Of a stretch of DNA of 64,000 bases, positions 20,399 to 30,775 are shown piece after piece. The DNA is from Nisaea denitrificans DSM 18348 (GTDB taxonomy: Bacteria; Pseudomonadota; Alphaproteobacteria; Thalassobaculales; Thalassobaculaceae). Every line of letters begins with the position of its first letter. Positions within the stretch are counted from its first letter, which is position 1. The position numbers were made by a program, and so were the translations under genes. The stretch spans positions 434,001 to 498,000 of the forward strand of contig NZ_AUFM01000015.1 in the NCBI RefSeq assembly GCF_000426505.1. The letters are read 5' to 3'. The notes below the pieces were generated by a model, which saw only the letters and a program-made list of their open reading frames with translations, was not told where the DNA came from and ran no database searches.

Positions 20399-22002
20399 GT
20401 GCATGGGCGTCTGTCGCCCGGTGGGGTGATGGCGTCCGTATTGGCATCAACCGGCTTGCAGGGCTGACCGGTTTCCGCAGTGTGGCCGTGATGACACTGG
20501 TCGGCGCGCTTGCCGCATTGGCTCTGCCGCCGCTTGACGTGCTGCCGGCTCTGTTCGCCTTCACCCTTATGCTGCTGACGCTCGATCGCCGCCGGACACT
20601 CACCGGGGCTTTCTTGACGGGCTGGGCGTTCGCCTTCGGGTATCACGTCGCCGGCCTTTATTGGATCTCCAACGCGCTTCTGGTCGACGGCGACCGGTTT
20701 GCCTGGCTGGTGCCGTTTGCCGCAGCGGGCCTTCCCGCCGTTCTCGGAGTTTTTGGCGGTCTGGCGACCCTGCTCTATGGCTGGCTCCGGCCGCGCGGAT
20801 GGGTAAGGGCACCTGCGTTGGCGGGGGCCTGGACTTTCTCGGAAATGCTGCGGGGGCATGTCGCCACTGGGTTTCCCTGGAACTTGCCGGCTTCTGCCTG
20901 GTCTTTTTCCGATGCGCTGTTGCAGCCCTTGTCCCTGATTGGTGCCTATGGGTACGGCTTTTTCGTGGTTCTCTTCGCGCTGTCGCCGCTCATGCTGCTA
21001 CGGCGCACCGGGCGCTGGGAGCGTGGTTTCGGTGCTGTCTGTTTGCTCTTACCGGTGTTTTTCGCTGGATATGGCGCGGTACGGCTTGCCGGCGCCGCCG
21101 ATCCCGACATCAGTCGTCCCACAGTCCGGATCGTCCAGGGGAACGTTGCCCAGACGGAAAAGTGGAAGCCGCAGCTCTTGCAGGGGCATTTGGCTAAATA
21201 CGCCACGCTGACGCGGGCAGCACGCGCCACTGTCAAGCCCGCTGGGGTGGGTGATCTTGCCCCGCCCAGTCTTGTGGTCTGGCCGGAAACTGCCGTTCCC
21301 TATGCGCTCAATCGCGAGCCGCGGCTGGCGGCTTATCTGGGCTCCCTGCTCCAGCCGGGGGGGCTGCTGATGACCGGAGTGCCGCTACGCGATCAGGTTT
21401 CCGATGATCCGGCGGAATCTCTGAGTTTCAATGCGGTTGTTGCTCTCAATGAGCGTGGGGAAATGGTCGCCAGGCTGCACAAGTTTCACCTGGTCCCGTT
21501 CGGTGAATATGTGCCTCTCAGTCAATGGTTGCCTGTCGAGACGATTGCGAAGACCGGTCGTGGATTTACGGCAGGGCCCGGGCCCAGCAGTTTCGCCCAT
21601 GCCGGGTTGCCGCGCATCGGTGCTTTGATCTGCTACGAGATCATTTTCCCTGGCGCCGTGACGGAAGCCGGCGGGCCGCGGCCCGGCTTGCTGGTGAATG
21701 TGACGAATGATGCCTGGTTCGGAGTGAGTTCCGGACCCTATCAGCACCTGGCCGCGGCCAGGATGCGGGCAATCGAGGAAGGCTTGCCGGTTTTGCGCGC
21801 AGCAAATACCGGAATTTCAGCGCTGATCGATTCCTATGGGCGCGTTCTGGCGTCCTTGCCCCTGGAGCGTACAGGGACAATCGACAGCCCTATTCCAGCG
21901 TCCTTGGAAAATAAAACACTCTATGCGCGTGGCGAAGAGCTTGCGGCAATCTTGCTCGTGATCGCATCGTGTGGTGCCGCATTCTTTTTACGCCGGAATT
22001 AA
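20395..22002 (+). CDS. lnt: Apolipoprotein N-acyltransferase
   Basis: Lnt adds the third acyl chain to the N-terminal cysteine of lipoproteins on the periplasmic face of the inner membrane. The 535-residue protein has about six hydrophobic helices in its first 230 residues, then a nitrilase-like domain. The catalytic triad is visible: Glu in VVWPETAVPY, Lys in LHKFHLVPFGEYVPL and Cys in IGALICYEIIFPG. A final helix lies at the C-terminus (LAAILLVIASCGAAFF). The start is GTG overlapping the corC stop. Confidence 0.97.
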   Translation: MSAWASVARWGDGVRIGINRLAGLTGFRSVAVMTLVGALAALALPPLDVLPALFAFTLMLLTLDRRRTLTGAFLTGWAFAFGYHVAGLYWISNALLVDGDRFAWLVPFAAAGLPAVLGVFGGLATLLYGWLRPRGWVRAPALAGAWTFSEMLRGHVATGFPWNLPASAWSFSDALLQPLSLIGAYGYGFFVVLFALSPLMLLRRTGRWERGFGAVCLLLPVFFAGYGAVRLAGAADPDISRPTVRIVQGNVAQTEKWKPQLLQGHLAKYATLTRAARATVKPAGVGDLAPPSLVVWPETAVPYALNREPRLAAYLGSLLQPGGLLMTGVPLRDQVSDDPAESLSFNAVVALNERGEMVARLHKFHLVPFGEYVPLSQWLPVETIAKTGRGFTAGPGPSSFAHAGLPRIGALICYEIIFPGAVTEAGGPRPGLLVNVTNDAWFGVSSGPYQHLAAARMRAIEEGLPVLRAANTGISALIDSYGRVLASLPLERTGTIDSPIPASLENKTLYARGEELAAILLVIASCGAAFFLRRN

Positions 22003-22022
22003 GCGGCTTTTTTCTTTTTTTT
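21992..22022 (+). terminator. Possible intrinsic terminator at the end of lnt
   Basis: A short GCCG/CGGC stem spanning the lnt stop codon is followed by two T-runs (six and eight T's). The stem is only four pairs, so this is a weak call, but the position at the end of the five-gene run is right. Confidence 0.35.
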
Positions 22023-22139
22023 GTTACGGCTTTTATATTGACTGCATACGTTTGTATGGGTAACTGATTTTAGCGCAATTTGAGACTATTGGTTTGTAAT
22101 ATGGAGCAGCCGTCGAGCAAACGCCGCCCGGGAGGCCGG

Positions 22140-22580
22140 ATGGCGAGCCTTGGAAAGCCAAATCCGGTTGATGTCCATGTCGGATCGCGTGTGCGAATGC
22201 GACGGACGTTGCTTGGGATTAGCCAGGAGAAGCTTGGTCAGGCGCTTGGGCTTACATTCCAGCAGGTTCAAAAATATGAGCGCGGTGCAAACCGCATCGG
22301 CGCAAGTCGGCTCTATGATCTCAGCCGCATCCTCGAGGTGCCGGTAAACTTCTTCTTCGAGGACATGGCGCAGGAAGTTCAGGAACAATCGCCTGGCCGT
22401 CTGTTCGAAAAAGAACAGGAGCCGGACGCCTATCAGATCCCCGACGATCCGATGAACCGGCGTGAGACTCTTGAACTTGTCAGGGCCTATTACAGGATCG
22501 CAGATCCGGAGTCGCGCCGCCGCCTGTTCGACCTCATGCGCTCCATCGCCAACGCCTTCGATGGCGAAGATCCGGAATAG
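22140..22580 (+). CDS. XRE-family helix-turn-helix regulator
   Basis: A 146-residue regulator with an N-terminal HTH_3 domain: HVGSRVRMRRTLLGISQEKLGQALGL followed by TFQQVQKYERGANRIGASRLYDLSRIL. The C-terminal half is charged and ends in ETLELVRAYYRIADPESRRRLFDLMRSIANAF, an arrangement I recall from many Rhizobiales and Rhodospirillales regulators of this type. The start at 22140 has a strong GGGAGG five bases ahead; ATG 22101 would add 13 residues. The upstream region is AT-rich, unlike its neighbours. It precedes metK, and control of metK is possible but unproven. Confidence 0.88.
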   Translation: MASLGKPNPVDVHVGSRVRMRRTLLGISQEKLGQALGLTFQQVQKYERGANRIGASRLYDLSRILEVPVNFFFEDMAQEVQEQSPGRLFEKEQEPDAYQIPDDPMNRRETLELVRAYYRIADPESRRRLFDLMRSIANAFDGEDPE

Positions 22581-22728
22581 GCTGCACGCGCTTTCCTCTT
22601 GACCATGAATCCCAAAACCGGCAGGAAGTCCTACCTCTCGGTGCCTTCATTCGATTCACCGGATAGAGATTCATGTCGAGCTGCTTCGGAACGAAGCGGG
22701 GCGTTCACGGGTACGTCTTCGAGCAGGC

Positions 22729-22743
22729 ATGAGTGCAACTCAT
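22729..22743 (+). promoter_or_regulatory. Small perfect hairpin ahead of the metK ribosome site
   Basis: ATGAGT-GCA-ACTCAT forms a perfect six-pair stem with a three-base loop directly upstream of the AGGAG that serves metK. It also contains the competing ATG at 22729, which would be occluded in the folded RNA. It does not match the SAM riboswitch classes I know. Regulatory meaning is inference. Confidence 0.35.
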
Positions 22744-22761
22744 ATTCTAGGAGAGCCCCCG

Positions 22762-23931
22762 TTGACTCAATCCGACTACGAATTCACCAGCGAATCCGTC
22801 TCCGAAGGTCATCCGGACAAAGTCTGTGACCGGATTTCCGACACGGTCGTTGATATGTTCCTGGCTGCCGATCCGATGAGCAGGGTCGCGTGCGAGACTC
22901 TGGCGACGACCGATAAAGTCGTTCTTGCCGGTGAAGTCCGCGGGCCCGCATCCGTAACGAAGGATGCGATCATCGAGTCCACGCGCGAAGCGATCAAGGA
23001 TATCGGCTACGACCAGGAAGGCTTCAGCTGGAAGACGGCCGATATCGAGGTTCTCCTGCACGAGCAGTCGACCGATATTGCTGCCGGTGTCGACGCGACC
23101 GGGAACAAGGATGAGGGCGCGGGCGACCAGGGCATCATGTTTGGCTTCGCCTGCCGCGAAACCGAGCCGCTTATGCCGGCGCCGATCCATTTTTCGCACC
23201 AGATCCTGAAATCTATGGCCGACGCACGCAAGTCCGGCGCGGACAAGGGCTTTGGTCCTGACTCCAAGAGCCAGGTGACCTTGCAGTATTCAAACGGGAA
23301 GCCGGTTCGGGCGACCTCCGTCGTGGTCTCGACACAGCATGACGAAGACCTCGAGCAGGATGAGATCCGTGAGATGGTGCGCCGTCACGTGGAAAAGGTC
23401 CTGCCGGAGGGCTGGATGTGCCCGGAAGATCATTTCTACGTCAATCCGACAGGCCGGTTCGTGATCGGTGGTCCGGTCGGCGATGCCGGTCTCACCGGCC
23501 GGAAGATCATTGTCGATACCTATGGCGGCGCGGCTCCCCATGGTGGCGGCGCCTTTTCCGGCAAGGACCCGACCAAGGTTGACCGTTCGGCTGCCTACGC
23601 AGCTCGCTGGGTGGCGAAGAATGTGGTCGCGGCAGGTCTTGCCGACCGCTGCACCATCCAGGTCTCCTACGCGATCGGGATCTCTCATCCGCTGTCGGTG
23701 TATTTCAACACTTACGGTACCGGCCAGGTCGACGAAGCGAAGCTGGCCTCCGTTGTCCGGGAGATGGTTGATCTGTCGCCCCGGGGCATCCGTGAGCGTC
23801 TGGCGCTGAGCAACCCGATCTATCGCCCGACCTCTGCCTATGGCCATTTCGGCCGCGAGGACGGTGGTAAGGGTTACTTCACCTGGGAAAAACTCGACCT
23901 GGTGGATGATCTCAAGAGCGCGTTCGCCTGA
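22762..23931 (+). CDS. metK: S-adenosylmethionine synthetase
   Basis: MetK makes S-adenosylmethionine from methionine and ATP. The usual blocks are present: [20 protein letters not shown] at the N-terminus, [18 protein letters not shown] in the middle, and [27 protein letters not shown] with the catalytic lysine and Asp region. I prefer the TTG at 22762 (389 residues), since AGGAG lies eight bases ahead and the protein then begins just before the conserved [13 protein letters not shown]. The ATG at 22729 would add 11 residues and has a poor ribosome site. It stands 24 bases from trmB. Confidence 0.96.
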   Translation: MTQSDYEFTSESVSEGHPDKVCDRISDTVVDMFLAADPMSRVACETLATTDKVVLAGEVRGPASVTKDAIIESTREAIKDIGYDQEGFSWKTADIEVLLHEQSTDIAAGVDATGNKDEGAGDQGIMFGFACRETEPLMPAPIHFSHQILKSMADARKSGADKGFGPDSKSQVTLQYSNGKPVRATSVVVSTQHDEDLEQDEIREMVRRHVEKVLPEGWMCPEDHFYVNPTGRFVIGGPVGDAGLTGRKIIVDTYGGAAPHGGGAFSGKDPTKVDRSAAYAARWVAKNVVAAGLADRCTIQVSYAIGISHPLSVYFNTYGTGQVDEAKLASVVREMVDLSPRGIRERLALSNPIYRPTSAYGHFGREDGGKGYFTWEKLDLVDDLKSAFA

Positions 23932-23955
23932 AGCCTCTGAAAGCGGGACAGAGCC

Positions 23956-24693
23956 GTGCCCACGGGCAAGGAAGATCCAAAAAATATCGTACAGCGTGAC
24001 CGCGTCTTCTATGGGAGAAGGCGCGGTCGCCGCTTGCGCGCGGGTATGGAAGGGCTGCTCGAAGAGCGGCTGCCGGACCTTGCCGTAATCCTGCCGGATG
24101 CAAACGAACCGGGTGCGACGCTGGATCCGGCATCGCTGTTCCCGGACACCATCAAAGATGTCTGGCTGGAAATCGGTTTCGGCGGAGGCGAGCATCTGGC
24201 GGCCCAGGCCGCCGCGAACCCGGATGTCGGGTTCATCGGCTCCGAGCCCTTCATGAATGGCGTGGCCAGCCTGATCCGACATTGCGAGGATCGAGGGCTT
24301 TCCAATGTGCGTATCTATCCGGACGATGTGCGTGACCTGCTGCCATTGCTGCCGGACGCCTCACTCGCCCGGATTACCGTACTATTCGCCGACCCCTGGC
24401 CGAAGAAGCGCCACCATTCGCGCCGCATCATCCAGCATGAAAGCATTGCTGAATTTCACCGGCTGATTGCGCCCGGTGGAGAGCTGCGGCTGGCGACTGA
24501 CGATATAGGCTATCTGCGGTGGATGCTGGCCCGGGCGACTGCGCACCGGGGCTTCCGCTGGAAGGCCCGTGGCCCCTCGGATTGGCGCGTCCGGCCAGCG
24601 GACTGGCCGGAGACCCGGTATGAGGCCAAGGCGCGAGATCAGGGTCGCCGTCCGGCGTTCCTTCGTTTCGAGCGTCTCGAAACGTTTGATTGA
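23956..24693 (+). CDS. trmB: tRNA (guanine-N7-)-methyltransferase
   Basis: TrmB methylates G46 of tRNAs using S-adenosylmethionine. The 245-residue protein has the SAM-binding EIGFGGGEHLAAQAAANPDVGFIGSEPF, the family motif LFADPWPKKRHHSRRIIQ, and the C-terminal ATDDIGYLRWML and TRYEAKARDQGR. The start is probably GTG at 23956. It follows metK, the source of its cofactor, at 24 bases, so co-transcription is likely. Confidence 0.96.
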   Translation: MPTGKEDPKNIVQRDRVFYGRRRGRRLRAGMEGLLEERLPDLAVILPDANEPGATLDPASLFPDTIKDVWLEIGFGGGEHLAAQAAANPDVGFIGSEPFMNGVASLIRHCEDRGLSNVRIYPDDVRDLLPLLPDASLARITVLFADPWPKKRHHSRRIIQHESIAEFHRLIAPGGELRLATDDIGYLRWMLARATAHRGFRWKARGPSDWRVRPADWPETRYEAKARDQGRRPAFLRFERLETFD

Positions 24694-24703
24694 GCGAATC
24701 TTC

Positions 24704-24731
24704 TTGAAGAGGGCGCGCGTTCCGCTATAGT
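24704..24731 (+). promoter_or_regulatory. Putative promoter of the rimP-nusA-infB operon
   Basis: TTGAAG, 16 bases and TATAGT, right after trmB and about 140 bases before the rimP start. The leader it would produce contains the terminator hairpin at 24772-24797, which strengthens the reading. Confidence 0.55.
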
Positions 24732-24771
24732 GCGACTTCCATTACAAGACCCAATCGGTAAAGCTGATAGG

Positions 24772-24797
24772 GTGGGCCAACGGCCCACTTTTTTTTT
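24772..24797 (+). terminator. Leader terminator (probable attenuator) ahead of rimP-nusA
   Basis: GTGGGCC-AAC-GGCCCAC is a perfect seven-pair, GC-rich stem with a three-base loop followed by nine T's, a textbook intrinsic terminator. It lies between the likely promoter and the first gene rather than after a gene, so it can set the read-through into an operon encoding NusA, itself a termination factor. An autoregulatory attenuator is the natural inference. The alternative is simple termination of the metK-trmB transcript. Confidence 0.85.
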
Positions 24798-24871
24798 GTG
24801 CTTTGCCAGGGTGGTTTCCGGGCTTTTCGGGGCGGGACCTGAAGGGCCGGGGCGAGACTTAGAGGATACGG

Positions 24872-25369
24872 GTGACGCAGCAACTGAACGAGAAGATCGC
24901 CGCGATGATCGGCCCCTCAATTGAATCGATGGGCTACGATCTCGTGCGGGTGATGTTCACCGGTGGAAAGCAGGCGGTTCTCCAGATCATGGCGGAGCGC
25001 TCCGATCGGGCCCAGATGACGGTTGAGGATTGCGCGAGCATCAGCCGGGCGGTTTCCCTGATTGTTGATGTCGAGGATCCGATTTCCGGAGAGTATAATC
25101 TGGAAGTCAGTTCTCCCGGCATCGACCGGCCGCTGGTTCGTCCGGATGATTACGACCGGTTCGCCGGCTTCGAAGCGAAGATCGAGCTTGAGGTCGCGGT
25201 GAACGGACAAAAACGGTTCCGGGGCGAAGTGCTCGGTGCCGAGAATGGTGATAGCATCGTGATTGATAAGGGAGGGGAGCGTATGAGCTTCCCGTTCGCA
25301 TCGATCCGGACGGCGAAATTGGTTTTGACCGATGCTTTGATCGCCGCCGCTGAACGCGGCGAGATCTGA
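24872..25369 (+). CDS. rimP: Ribosome maturation factor RimP
   Basis: RimP assists late assembly of the 30S subunit. The 165-residue protein has the family blocks GYDLVRVMFTGGKQAVLQIM, YNLEVSSPGIDRPLVRPDDY and the C-terminal Sm-like part ending in IRTAKLVLTDALI. The start is GTG at 24872 with GAGGAT ahead. It is first in the conserved rimP-nusA-infB-rbfA-truB-rpsO order. Confidence 0.96.
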   Translation: MTQQLNEKIAAMIGPSIESMGYDLVRVMFTGGKQAVLQIMAERSDRAQMTVEDCASISRAVSLIVDVEDPISGEYNLEVSSPGIDRPLVRPDDYDRFAGFEAKIELEVAVNGQKRFRGEVLGAENGDSIVIDKGGERMSFPFASIRTAKLVLTDALIAAAERGEI

Positions 25370-25418
25370 GCGCCGGTTTCGGCAAAAAACAGAACATAAC
25401 GGCAAGAAGACGCGATCC

Positions 25419-26993
25419 ATGGAAACGGCAACCCAACCCAAGCTTGAACTGATTCAGGTCGCTGACGTTGTTGCGCGCGAAAAAGGCATCGAGCGCGACG
25501 AGGTGCTTGAGGCGATGGAGCAGGCGATCCAGAAAGCCGGTCGCTCCAAATACGGCCATGATCACGACATTCGGGCGAATATCGACCGTCAAACCGGCGC
25601 CATCGAGCTGATGCGCGTTACAGAGGTTGTCGATGAGGTCGAGGATGAGGTGACGCAGATCCCGCTTGCCGCTGCGCAAAAGCGGAACCCGGAGCTGAAG
25701 GTCGGCGATCTGATCGTCGACCCGCTGCCGCCGATCGATTTCGGCCGTATCGCCGCGCAGACCGCCAAGCAGGTGATCGTGCAGAAGGTCCGTGAGGCCG
25801 AGCGCACCCGTCAGTTCGCCGAGTTCAAGGATCGGGTCGGCGAAGTCGTCAACGGTATCGTCAAGCGGGTCGAGTTCGGCAATGTCACCATCGATCTCGG
25901 CCGGGCCGAGGCGGTGTTGCGCCGTGACGAGCTGCTGCCGCGCGAGAGCTTCCGGAACGGTGACCGTGTCCGGGCCTACATCTATGACGTCCGCGAAGAA
26001 CAGCGCGGCCCGCAGATCTTCCTGTCCCGTACCCATCCGCAGTTCATGGCCAACCTGTTCAAGCAGGAAGTGCCGGAAATCTACGACGGTATCATCGAGA
26101 TCAAGTCGGTCGCCCGTGATCCGGGCAGCCGCGCGAAGATTGCGGTGATCTCTTATGACGGCAGCATCGATCCGGTCGGCGCCTGCGTCGGCATGCGCGG
26201 CTCGCGCGTGCAGGCTGTGGTCGGTGAATTGCAGGGTGAGAAGATCGATATCATTCCGTGGTCCGAGGATCCGGCGACCTTCGTGGTCAACGCTCTGGCA
26301 CCGGCTGAAGTCAGCAAGGTTGTTCTCGATGAAGAACAGCGCCGCATCGAAGTCGTGGTGCCGGATGACCAGCTCAGCCTGGCCATTGGCCGCCGCGGCC
26401 AGAATGTGCGTCTCGCCTCGATCCTGACCGGCTGGGATATCGATATCCTGACCGAGGCCGAGGAATCCGAGCGCCGCCAGGAAGAGTTCAAGACACGGTC
26501 GCGGACATTCATCGAGTCTCTTGATATCGATGACGTGATTGCTCATCTGCTGGTAGCTGAAGGTTTCAGCACGGTTGACGAGATTGCCTACTCGCCGCTT
26601 GAGGATCTGGTCAGCATCGAAGGCTTCGACGCGGATATCGCCGAAGAACTGCAGAACCGGGCACTGGTCTTTGCCGAGGCGGAGCGTACCCGCCTGCAGG
26701 ACCAGACCAAGGAACTCGGCGTTGCCGAAGACCTGCTCGCTTTTGAAGGTCTGACGCTGGCGCATGTCGTCAAGCTGGCCGAACAGGGTGTGAAGACGCT
26801 GGACGATCTGGCCGATCTGGCCGGCGACGAACTCATCGAAATGCTGCCCGATGCCGGTTTCGACCAGGATTCCGCCAATGGCGTGATCATGGCGGCCCGG
26901 GCTCACTGGTTTGAAGATGAAGAGGGCGACGAGCCCGACGCTGGCGCCGAAGACGCTGCTGGGGAGGCTCATGACGAGACCCCAGCAACATGA
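25419..26993 (+). CDS. nusA: Transcription termination/antitermination protein NusA
   Basis: NusA binds RNA polymerase and modulates pausing, termination and antitermination. The 524 residues show the N-terminal polymerase-binding domain, an S1 domain (near [16 protein letters not shown]), two KH domains ([20 protein letters not shown] and [20 protein letters not shown]) and two C-terminal helix-hairpin repeats ([20 protein letters not shown] and [20 protein letters not shown]). Its last 23 bases overlap the next gene. Confidence 0.97.
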   Translation: METATQPKLELIQVADVVAREKGIERDEVLEAMEQAIQKAGRSKYGHDHDIRANIDRQTGAIELMRVTEVVDEVEDEVTQIPLAAAQKRNPELKVGDLIVDPLPPIDFGRIAAQTAKQVIVQKVREAERTRQFAEFKDRVGEVVNGIVKRVEFGNVTIDLGRAEAVLRRDELLPRESFRNGDRVRAYIYDVREEQRGPQIFLSRTHPQFMANLFKQEVPEIYDGIIEIKSVARDPGSRAKIAVISYDGSIDPVGACVGMRGSRVQAVVGELQGEKIDIIPWSEDPATFVVNALAPAEVSKVVLDEEQRRIEVVVPDDQLSLAIGRRGQNVRLASILTGWDIDILTEAEESERRQEEFKTRSRTFIESLDIDDVIAHLLVAEGFSTVDEIAYSPLEDLVSIEGFDADIAEELQNRALVFAEAERTRLQDQTKELGVAEDLLAFEGLTLAHVVKLAEQGVKTLDDLADLAGDELIEMLPDAGFDQDSANGVIMAARAHWFEDEEGDEPDAGAEDAAGEAHDETPAT

Positions 26994-27633
26994 GCGCCTC
27001 GCATTAGTCGAGGGCGATGATCTAGGCCGTAATCTGCGGCGCTGCATCGCCACCGGCGAAAGCGGCGAAACGGAGCGGATGATCAGGTTCGTCATCGGGC
27101 CTGATGATACGGTGGTTCCGGATCTGTCCGAAAAACTCCCGGGTCGTGGCCTCTGGGTGACGGCGAGCCGTGACGCGCTCACCGAAGCCAGCAAGAAGCG
27201 GGCTTTTTCGCGGGCGGCGAAGCAGAAAGTCGCGGTCCGAGAGGATCTCGTCGAGGCAGTGGAAGCCATGCTTGTCGCCTCGACCCAGTCTCTTATCGGT
27301 CTGGCCCGCCGGGCCGGTGCGGCCATTGCGGGTCACGCCAAGGTGGAAGACGCCTTGCGCCACAGAAAGGCCTCGCTCCTTATTGAAGCGTCCGATGGCG
27401 CCGTCGATGCCCGGGAGCGCATGACGCGCCTCGGAGACGGGGTTTGGACTGAAGCTCTTTTGACGCGCTCCGAGCTCGGAGCCGCGTTTGATCGGGAGCA
27501 GACAGTACACGCGGCCATCCTGGCGGCGGGAGACCATTCGAAGGGCCTGACGGTCCGATTGACACGAGAATTTGCAAGACTATCGGGTTTCCGGGGCGAT
27601 ATTTCGCGACTCGGGTTGGAAAACAGCGGCTAG
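26971..27633 (+). CDS. RNA-binding protein, YlxR domain fused to an L7Ae-like domain
   Basis: A 220-residue two-domain protein. Residues about 15-80 form a YlxR (DUF448) domain with [22 protein letters not shown] and [15 protein letters not shown]. Residues about 95-190 are an L7Ae/YlxQ-like fold ([26 protein letters not shown] in pieces, then [11 protein letters not shown]). In Firmicutes ylxR and ylxQ are separate genes between nusA and infB; in alphaproteobacteria they are commonly one gene, as here. The start ATG at 26971 has GGGGAGG just ahead and overlaps nusA by 23 bases. It probably binds structured RNA; the exact function is not established. Confidence 0.9.
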   Translation: MTRPQQHERLALVEGDDLGRNLRRCIATGESGETERMIRFVIGPDDTVVPDLSEKLPGRGLWVTASRDALTEASKKRAFSRAAKQKVAVREDLVEAVEAMLVASTQSLIGLARRAGAAIAGHAKVEDALRHRKASLLIEASDGAVDARERMTRLGDGVWTEALLTRSELGAAFDREQTVHAAILAAGDHSKGLTVRLTREFARLSGFRGDISRLGLENSG

Positions 27634-27685
27634 GGGTGTATTGAGGCCCCAGCTCGGTATTTACGGAAAAGACGCGCGACCTAGA

Positions 27686-30292
27686 ATGACAACAAGCAAC
27701 GAGACTGATCGCAAGAAACTGAGCCTGTCCGGAAAGAAGCTTTCCCTTGGGAAGTCTGCCGACACGGATCAGGTTAAGCAGAGCTTTTCCCACGGGCGCT
27801 CCAAGACTGTTCAGGTCGAGCGGCGCAAGAAACGCGCCGGCGGTCCCGGCGGGTTTGGAGGCGACGCTGGAGGCTTGAGCGCGGAAGAGCGGGAACGCCG
27901 GACGCGGGCACTGAAAGAGGGCTTGCGTCAGCAGGAGGAGGCCGCGACGGCCGCCGCCGCTGCGACTCCGGCAGCGCCAGTAGCTGAGGCTGCTGTTGAA
28001 GCTGCTGCTGAGCCGGCACCGGCACCCGAGCCTATTGACCGGCGCCAGGCTGAACTTGAAGAAATGCGCAAGATCGCGGATGCCGAAGGTAAAGTCCGCG
28101 ATGAGGAAGCCGCGCGACTCGCCGAAGAGGCCGCAGCACGCGAGGCCAAGCTCAAGGCTGAACAGGCCGCGGCACGGCCGGCGGAATCCCGGAGTTCTCC
28201 GGCAGCACGCGCGGCGGATCCGGCGCAACCTGCACCGGCTGCCGATGATGATGATGGACGGCGCGTCAAGCGCCGCACCTCCGGTGCGCCTGGCCGCCCG
28301 TCTGGTGCCCCGGCTACTCCGGATCGGCGCCCGGCGCCGACCCCGAACCGGCGTGGCGAACAGCGCCGCCGGTCCGGTAAGCTTACTGTTTCCCAGGCGC
28401 TTGATGATCGTGGTGGCGAACGCTCCCGCAGTCTTGCATCTGTGCGCCGTGCCCGTGAACGCGAAAAGCAGCGGCTGCGGGAAGAGGGCGGCGAGCAGGC
28501 CAAGCAGATCCGTGACGTGGTCATTCCGGACGCAATCACCGTTCAGGAACTCGCGAACCGTATGGCCGAACGTGCCGGCGACGTGATCAAATCGCTCATG
28601 AAAATGGGCATGATGGCGACCATCACGCAGTCCATCGACAGCGACACGGCCGAACTGGTTGTTGCCGAGTTCGGGCACCGTTCCAAGCGTGTGTCCGAGT
28701 CCGATGTTGAACTTCAGCTCCAGGGCAAGGACGACGCTCCGGAGGACATGCAGCCCCGTGCACCGATTGTCACGGTCATGGGTCATGTCGATCACGGCAA
28801 GACCTCGCTGCTCGACGCGCTCCGGCGCTCCGATGTGGCTGGCGGCGAAGCTGGCGGCATCACCCAGCATATCGGTGCCTATCAGGTGACCGTGCCGTCT
28901 GGCGCGAAAATCACTTTCCTCGATACGCCGGGTCACGAGGCCTTCACTGAAATGCGGGCGCGCGGTGCCAACGTCACGGACATCGTTGTCCTGGTGGTGG
29001 CGGCCGATGACGGCATCATGGCGCAGACGGTCGAAGCCATCCGGCATGCGAAAGCTGCTGGCTGCCCGATCATCGTCGCAGTCAACAAGTGCGACCTTCC
29101 GGACTCCGACCCCAGCCGTGTGCGTCAGGAACTCCTGCAGCACGAGATCGTGGTCGAGGAAATGGGCGGCGACGTTCTGGCCGTGGATGTGTCCGCGAAG
29201 ACGAGAGCCGGTCTCGACAAGCTTGAGGAAGCGATTCTTCTGCAGGCCGAGGTGCTTGAAGTCAAAGCCAACCCGGATCGCCGCGCCGAAGGTGCCGTGA
29301 TCGAGGCGAAGATGGAAAAGGGACGCGGCAGCGTCGCGACCGTCCTCGTCACGAAGGGTACGCTCAAAGTTGGCGATATCTTCGTTGCCGGTGCCGAATG
29401 GGGCCGGGTGCGGGCGCTTCTGGGCGATCACGGACAACGTACGGACAATGCCGGCCCGAGTATTCCGGTCGAGGTTCTTGGTCTGCAGGGTACACCGGTC
29501 GCGGGTGATGAATTCGCGGTGGTCGAGACTGAAGCCCAGGCACGCGAGATCGCCGAATACCGGCAGCGTGTCATGCGCGAGAAGTCGGCTGTTGCCGGCG
29601 CGCGTGGCTCCGTCGAGCAGATGCTGTCGGCCATTGCGGCCGGTCAGGCCGAGGAATTGCCGGTGGTCATCAAGACCGACGTGCACGGCTCCCTCGAAGC
29701 GATCCGTTCGACACTTGAGAAGATCTCCAATGATGCTGTCGCCGTGCGCATTCTGCATGGTGCCGTTGGCGGCATCAGCGAGTCCGATGTCGCGCTGGCG
29801 AAAGCCTCTAGCGCATTGATCATCGGGTTCAACGTCCGGGCCAACCCGCAGGCGCGGGACATGGCGCAGCAGGAAGGTCTCGAGATCCGCTATTACTCGA
29901 TCATCTATGAGCTGATCGATGACATCAAAGCGGCGCTCACCGGCATGCTGTCTCCGGATCTCAAGGAAGAGTTCCTTGGCAATGCGGAAATCCGCGAGGT
30001 CTTCAACATCACCAAGGTCGGCAAGGTCGGCGGCTGTATGGTTACCGAGGGCATGCTCCGGCGTGCGGCCAAGGTTCGTCTGCTGCGCGACAGCGTGGTG
30101 ATCCACGAAGGCACGCTGAAGACGCTCAAGCGCTTCAAGGACGAGGTCAAGGAAGTCCGCGAAGGTTACGAGTGCGGTGCTGCCTTCGAGAATTACAACG
30201 ATATTCAGGCCGGCGACCTCATCGAGTGTTTCGAGGTGAAGGAAGTCGCGCGGAGCCTGGAATCAGTCCAGCGGGCCAGCACCTCGTCCTGA
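27686..30292 (+). CDS. infB: Translation initiation factor IF-2
   Basis: IF-2 is the GTPase that places initiator tRNA on the ribosome. The 868 residues include the N-terminal IF2-associated stretch ([14 protein letters not shown]), a long Ala/Glu/Arg-rich linker to about residue 280, the second IF2_N motif near [20 protein letters not shown], and the GTPase domain with G1 [10 protein letters not shown]3 DTPGHEAF and G4 NKCD. Domains II-IV complete the C-terminus. The ATG at 27686 starts the typical [14 protein letters not shown]; upstream in-frame starts would overlap the preceding gene without family support. Confidence 0.97.
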   Translation: MTTSNETDRKKLSLSGKKLSLGKSADTDQVKQSFSHGRSKTVQVERRKKRAGGPGGFGGDAGGLSAEERERRTRALKEGLRQQEEAATAAAAATPAAPVAEAAVEAAAEPAPAPEPIDRRQAELEEMRKIADAEGKVRDEEAARLAEEAAAREAKLKAEQAAARPAESRSSPAARAADPAQPAPAADDDDGRRVKRRTSGAPGRPSGAPATPDRRPAPTPNRRGEQRRRSGKLTVSQALDDRGGERSRSLASVRRAREREKQRLREEGGEQAKQIRDVVIPDAITVQELANRMAERAGDVIKSLMKMGMMATITQSIDSDTAELVVAEFGHRSKRVSESDVELQLQGKDDAPEDMQPRAPIVTVMGHVDHGKTSLLDALRRSDVAGGEAGGITQHIGAYQVTVPSGAKITFLDTPGHEAFTEMRARGANVTDIVVLVVAADDGIMAQTVEAIRHAKAAGCPIIVAVNKCDLPDSDPSRVRQELLQHEIVVEEMGGDVLAVDVSAKTRAGLDKLEEAILLQAEVLEVKANPDRRAEGAVIEAKMEKGRGSVATVLVTKGTLKVGDIFVAGAEWGRVRALLGDHGQRTDNAGPSIPVEVLGLQGTPVAGDEFAVVETEAQAREIAEYRQRVMREKSAVAGARGSVEQMLSAIAAGQAEELPVVIKTDVHGSLEAIRSTLEKISNDAVAVRILHGAVGGISESDVALAKASSALIIGFNVRANPQARDMAQQEGLEIRYYSIIYELIDDIKAALTGMLSPDLKEEFLGNAEIREVFNITKVGKVGGCMVTEGMLRRAAKVRLLRDSVVIHEGTLKTLKRFKDEVKEVREGYECGAAFENYNDIQAGDLIECFEVKEVARSLESVQRASTSS

Positions 30293-30334
30293 GTGGCGGG
30301 GTTTGACTGTCACACAGTCTGACGGGAGCTAAAA

Positions 30335-30775
30335 ATGGTTGGATCGCACCCTGACAAACCGGGGCGGGGCGGACGAGCGCCGTCACAGCGCCAGCTGCGT
30401 ATCGGTGAGGAAGTACGTCACGTACTGGCGGGCGTGTTCCAGCGCGGAGATCTGCACGATCCCGAACTGGAAGGCGCTTCGATCACGGTCAGCGAGGTCT
30501 CGGTAAGCCCGGACCTGCGCAATGCGAACGTGTTCGTCATGCCTCTTGGCGGCAGCAATGTGGATCACGTGCTCGGCGGGCTGAAGCGCGCCGCGCCGTA
30601 TCTGCGGACCATGCTGGCCAAACAGATGTCGCTGCGTACCGTGCCGCGTCTTCGCTTTATCATCGACAATGCGTTCGAGACCGCCAACCGGATCAACGAG
30701 GTGTTCCAGAACCCTGTGGTACGCGCGGATCTCGAGAAGAAAGACGAGACGGACGAGGGCGGCAATGGCGCGTAG
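30335..30775 (+). CDS. rbfA: Ribosome-binding factor A
   Basis: RbfA binds the 30S precursor and helps mature the 5' end of 16S rRNA. The 146-residue KH-type protein carries RQLRIGEEVRHVLAGVFQRG near its start and the family blocks ITVSEVSVSPDLRNANVFVMPLG and LRFIIDNAFETANRI. GGGAG precedes the ATG. It overlaps truB by 11 bases. Confidence 0.96.
   Translation: MVGSHPDKPGRGGRAPSQRQLRIGEEVRHVLAGVFQRGDLHDPELEGASITVSEVSVSPDLRNANVFVMPLGGSNVDHVLGGLKRAAPYLRTMLAKQMSLRTVPRLRFIIDNAFETANRINEVFQNPVVRADLEKKDETDEGGNGA

Noticed and set aside
22581-22761. SAM riboswitch upstream of metK
   Set aside because: I compared the leader with SAM-II and SAM/SAH patterns from memory and found no match; only a short hairpin is present.
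25107-30106. Very long antisense open frames opposite rimP-nusA and infB (about 740 and 908 residues)
   Set aside because: They lie wholly opposite genes with unmistakable motifs, show no recognisable domains and arise from codon bias in GC-rich sequence.
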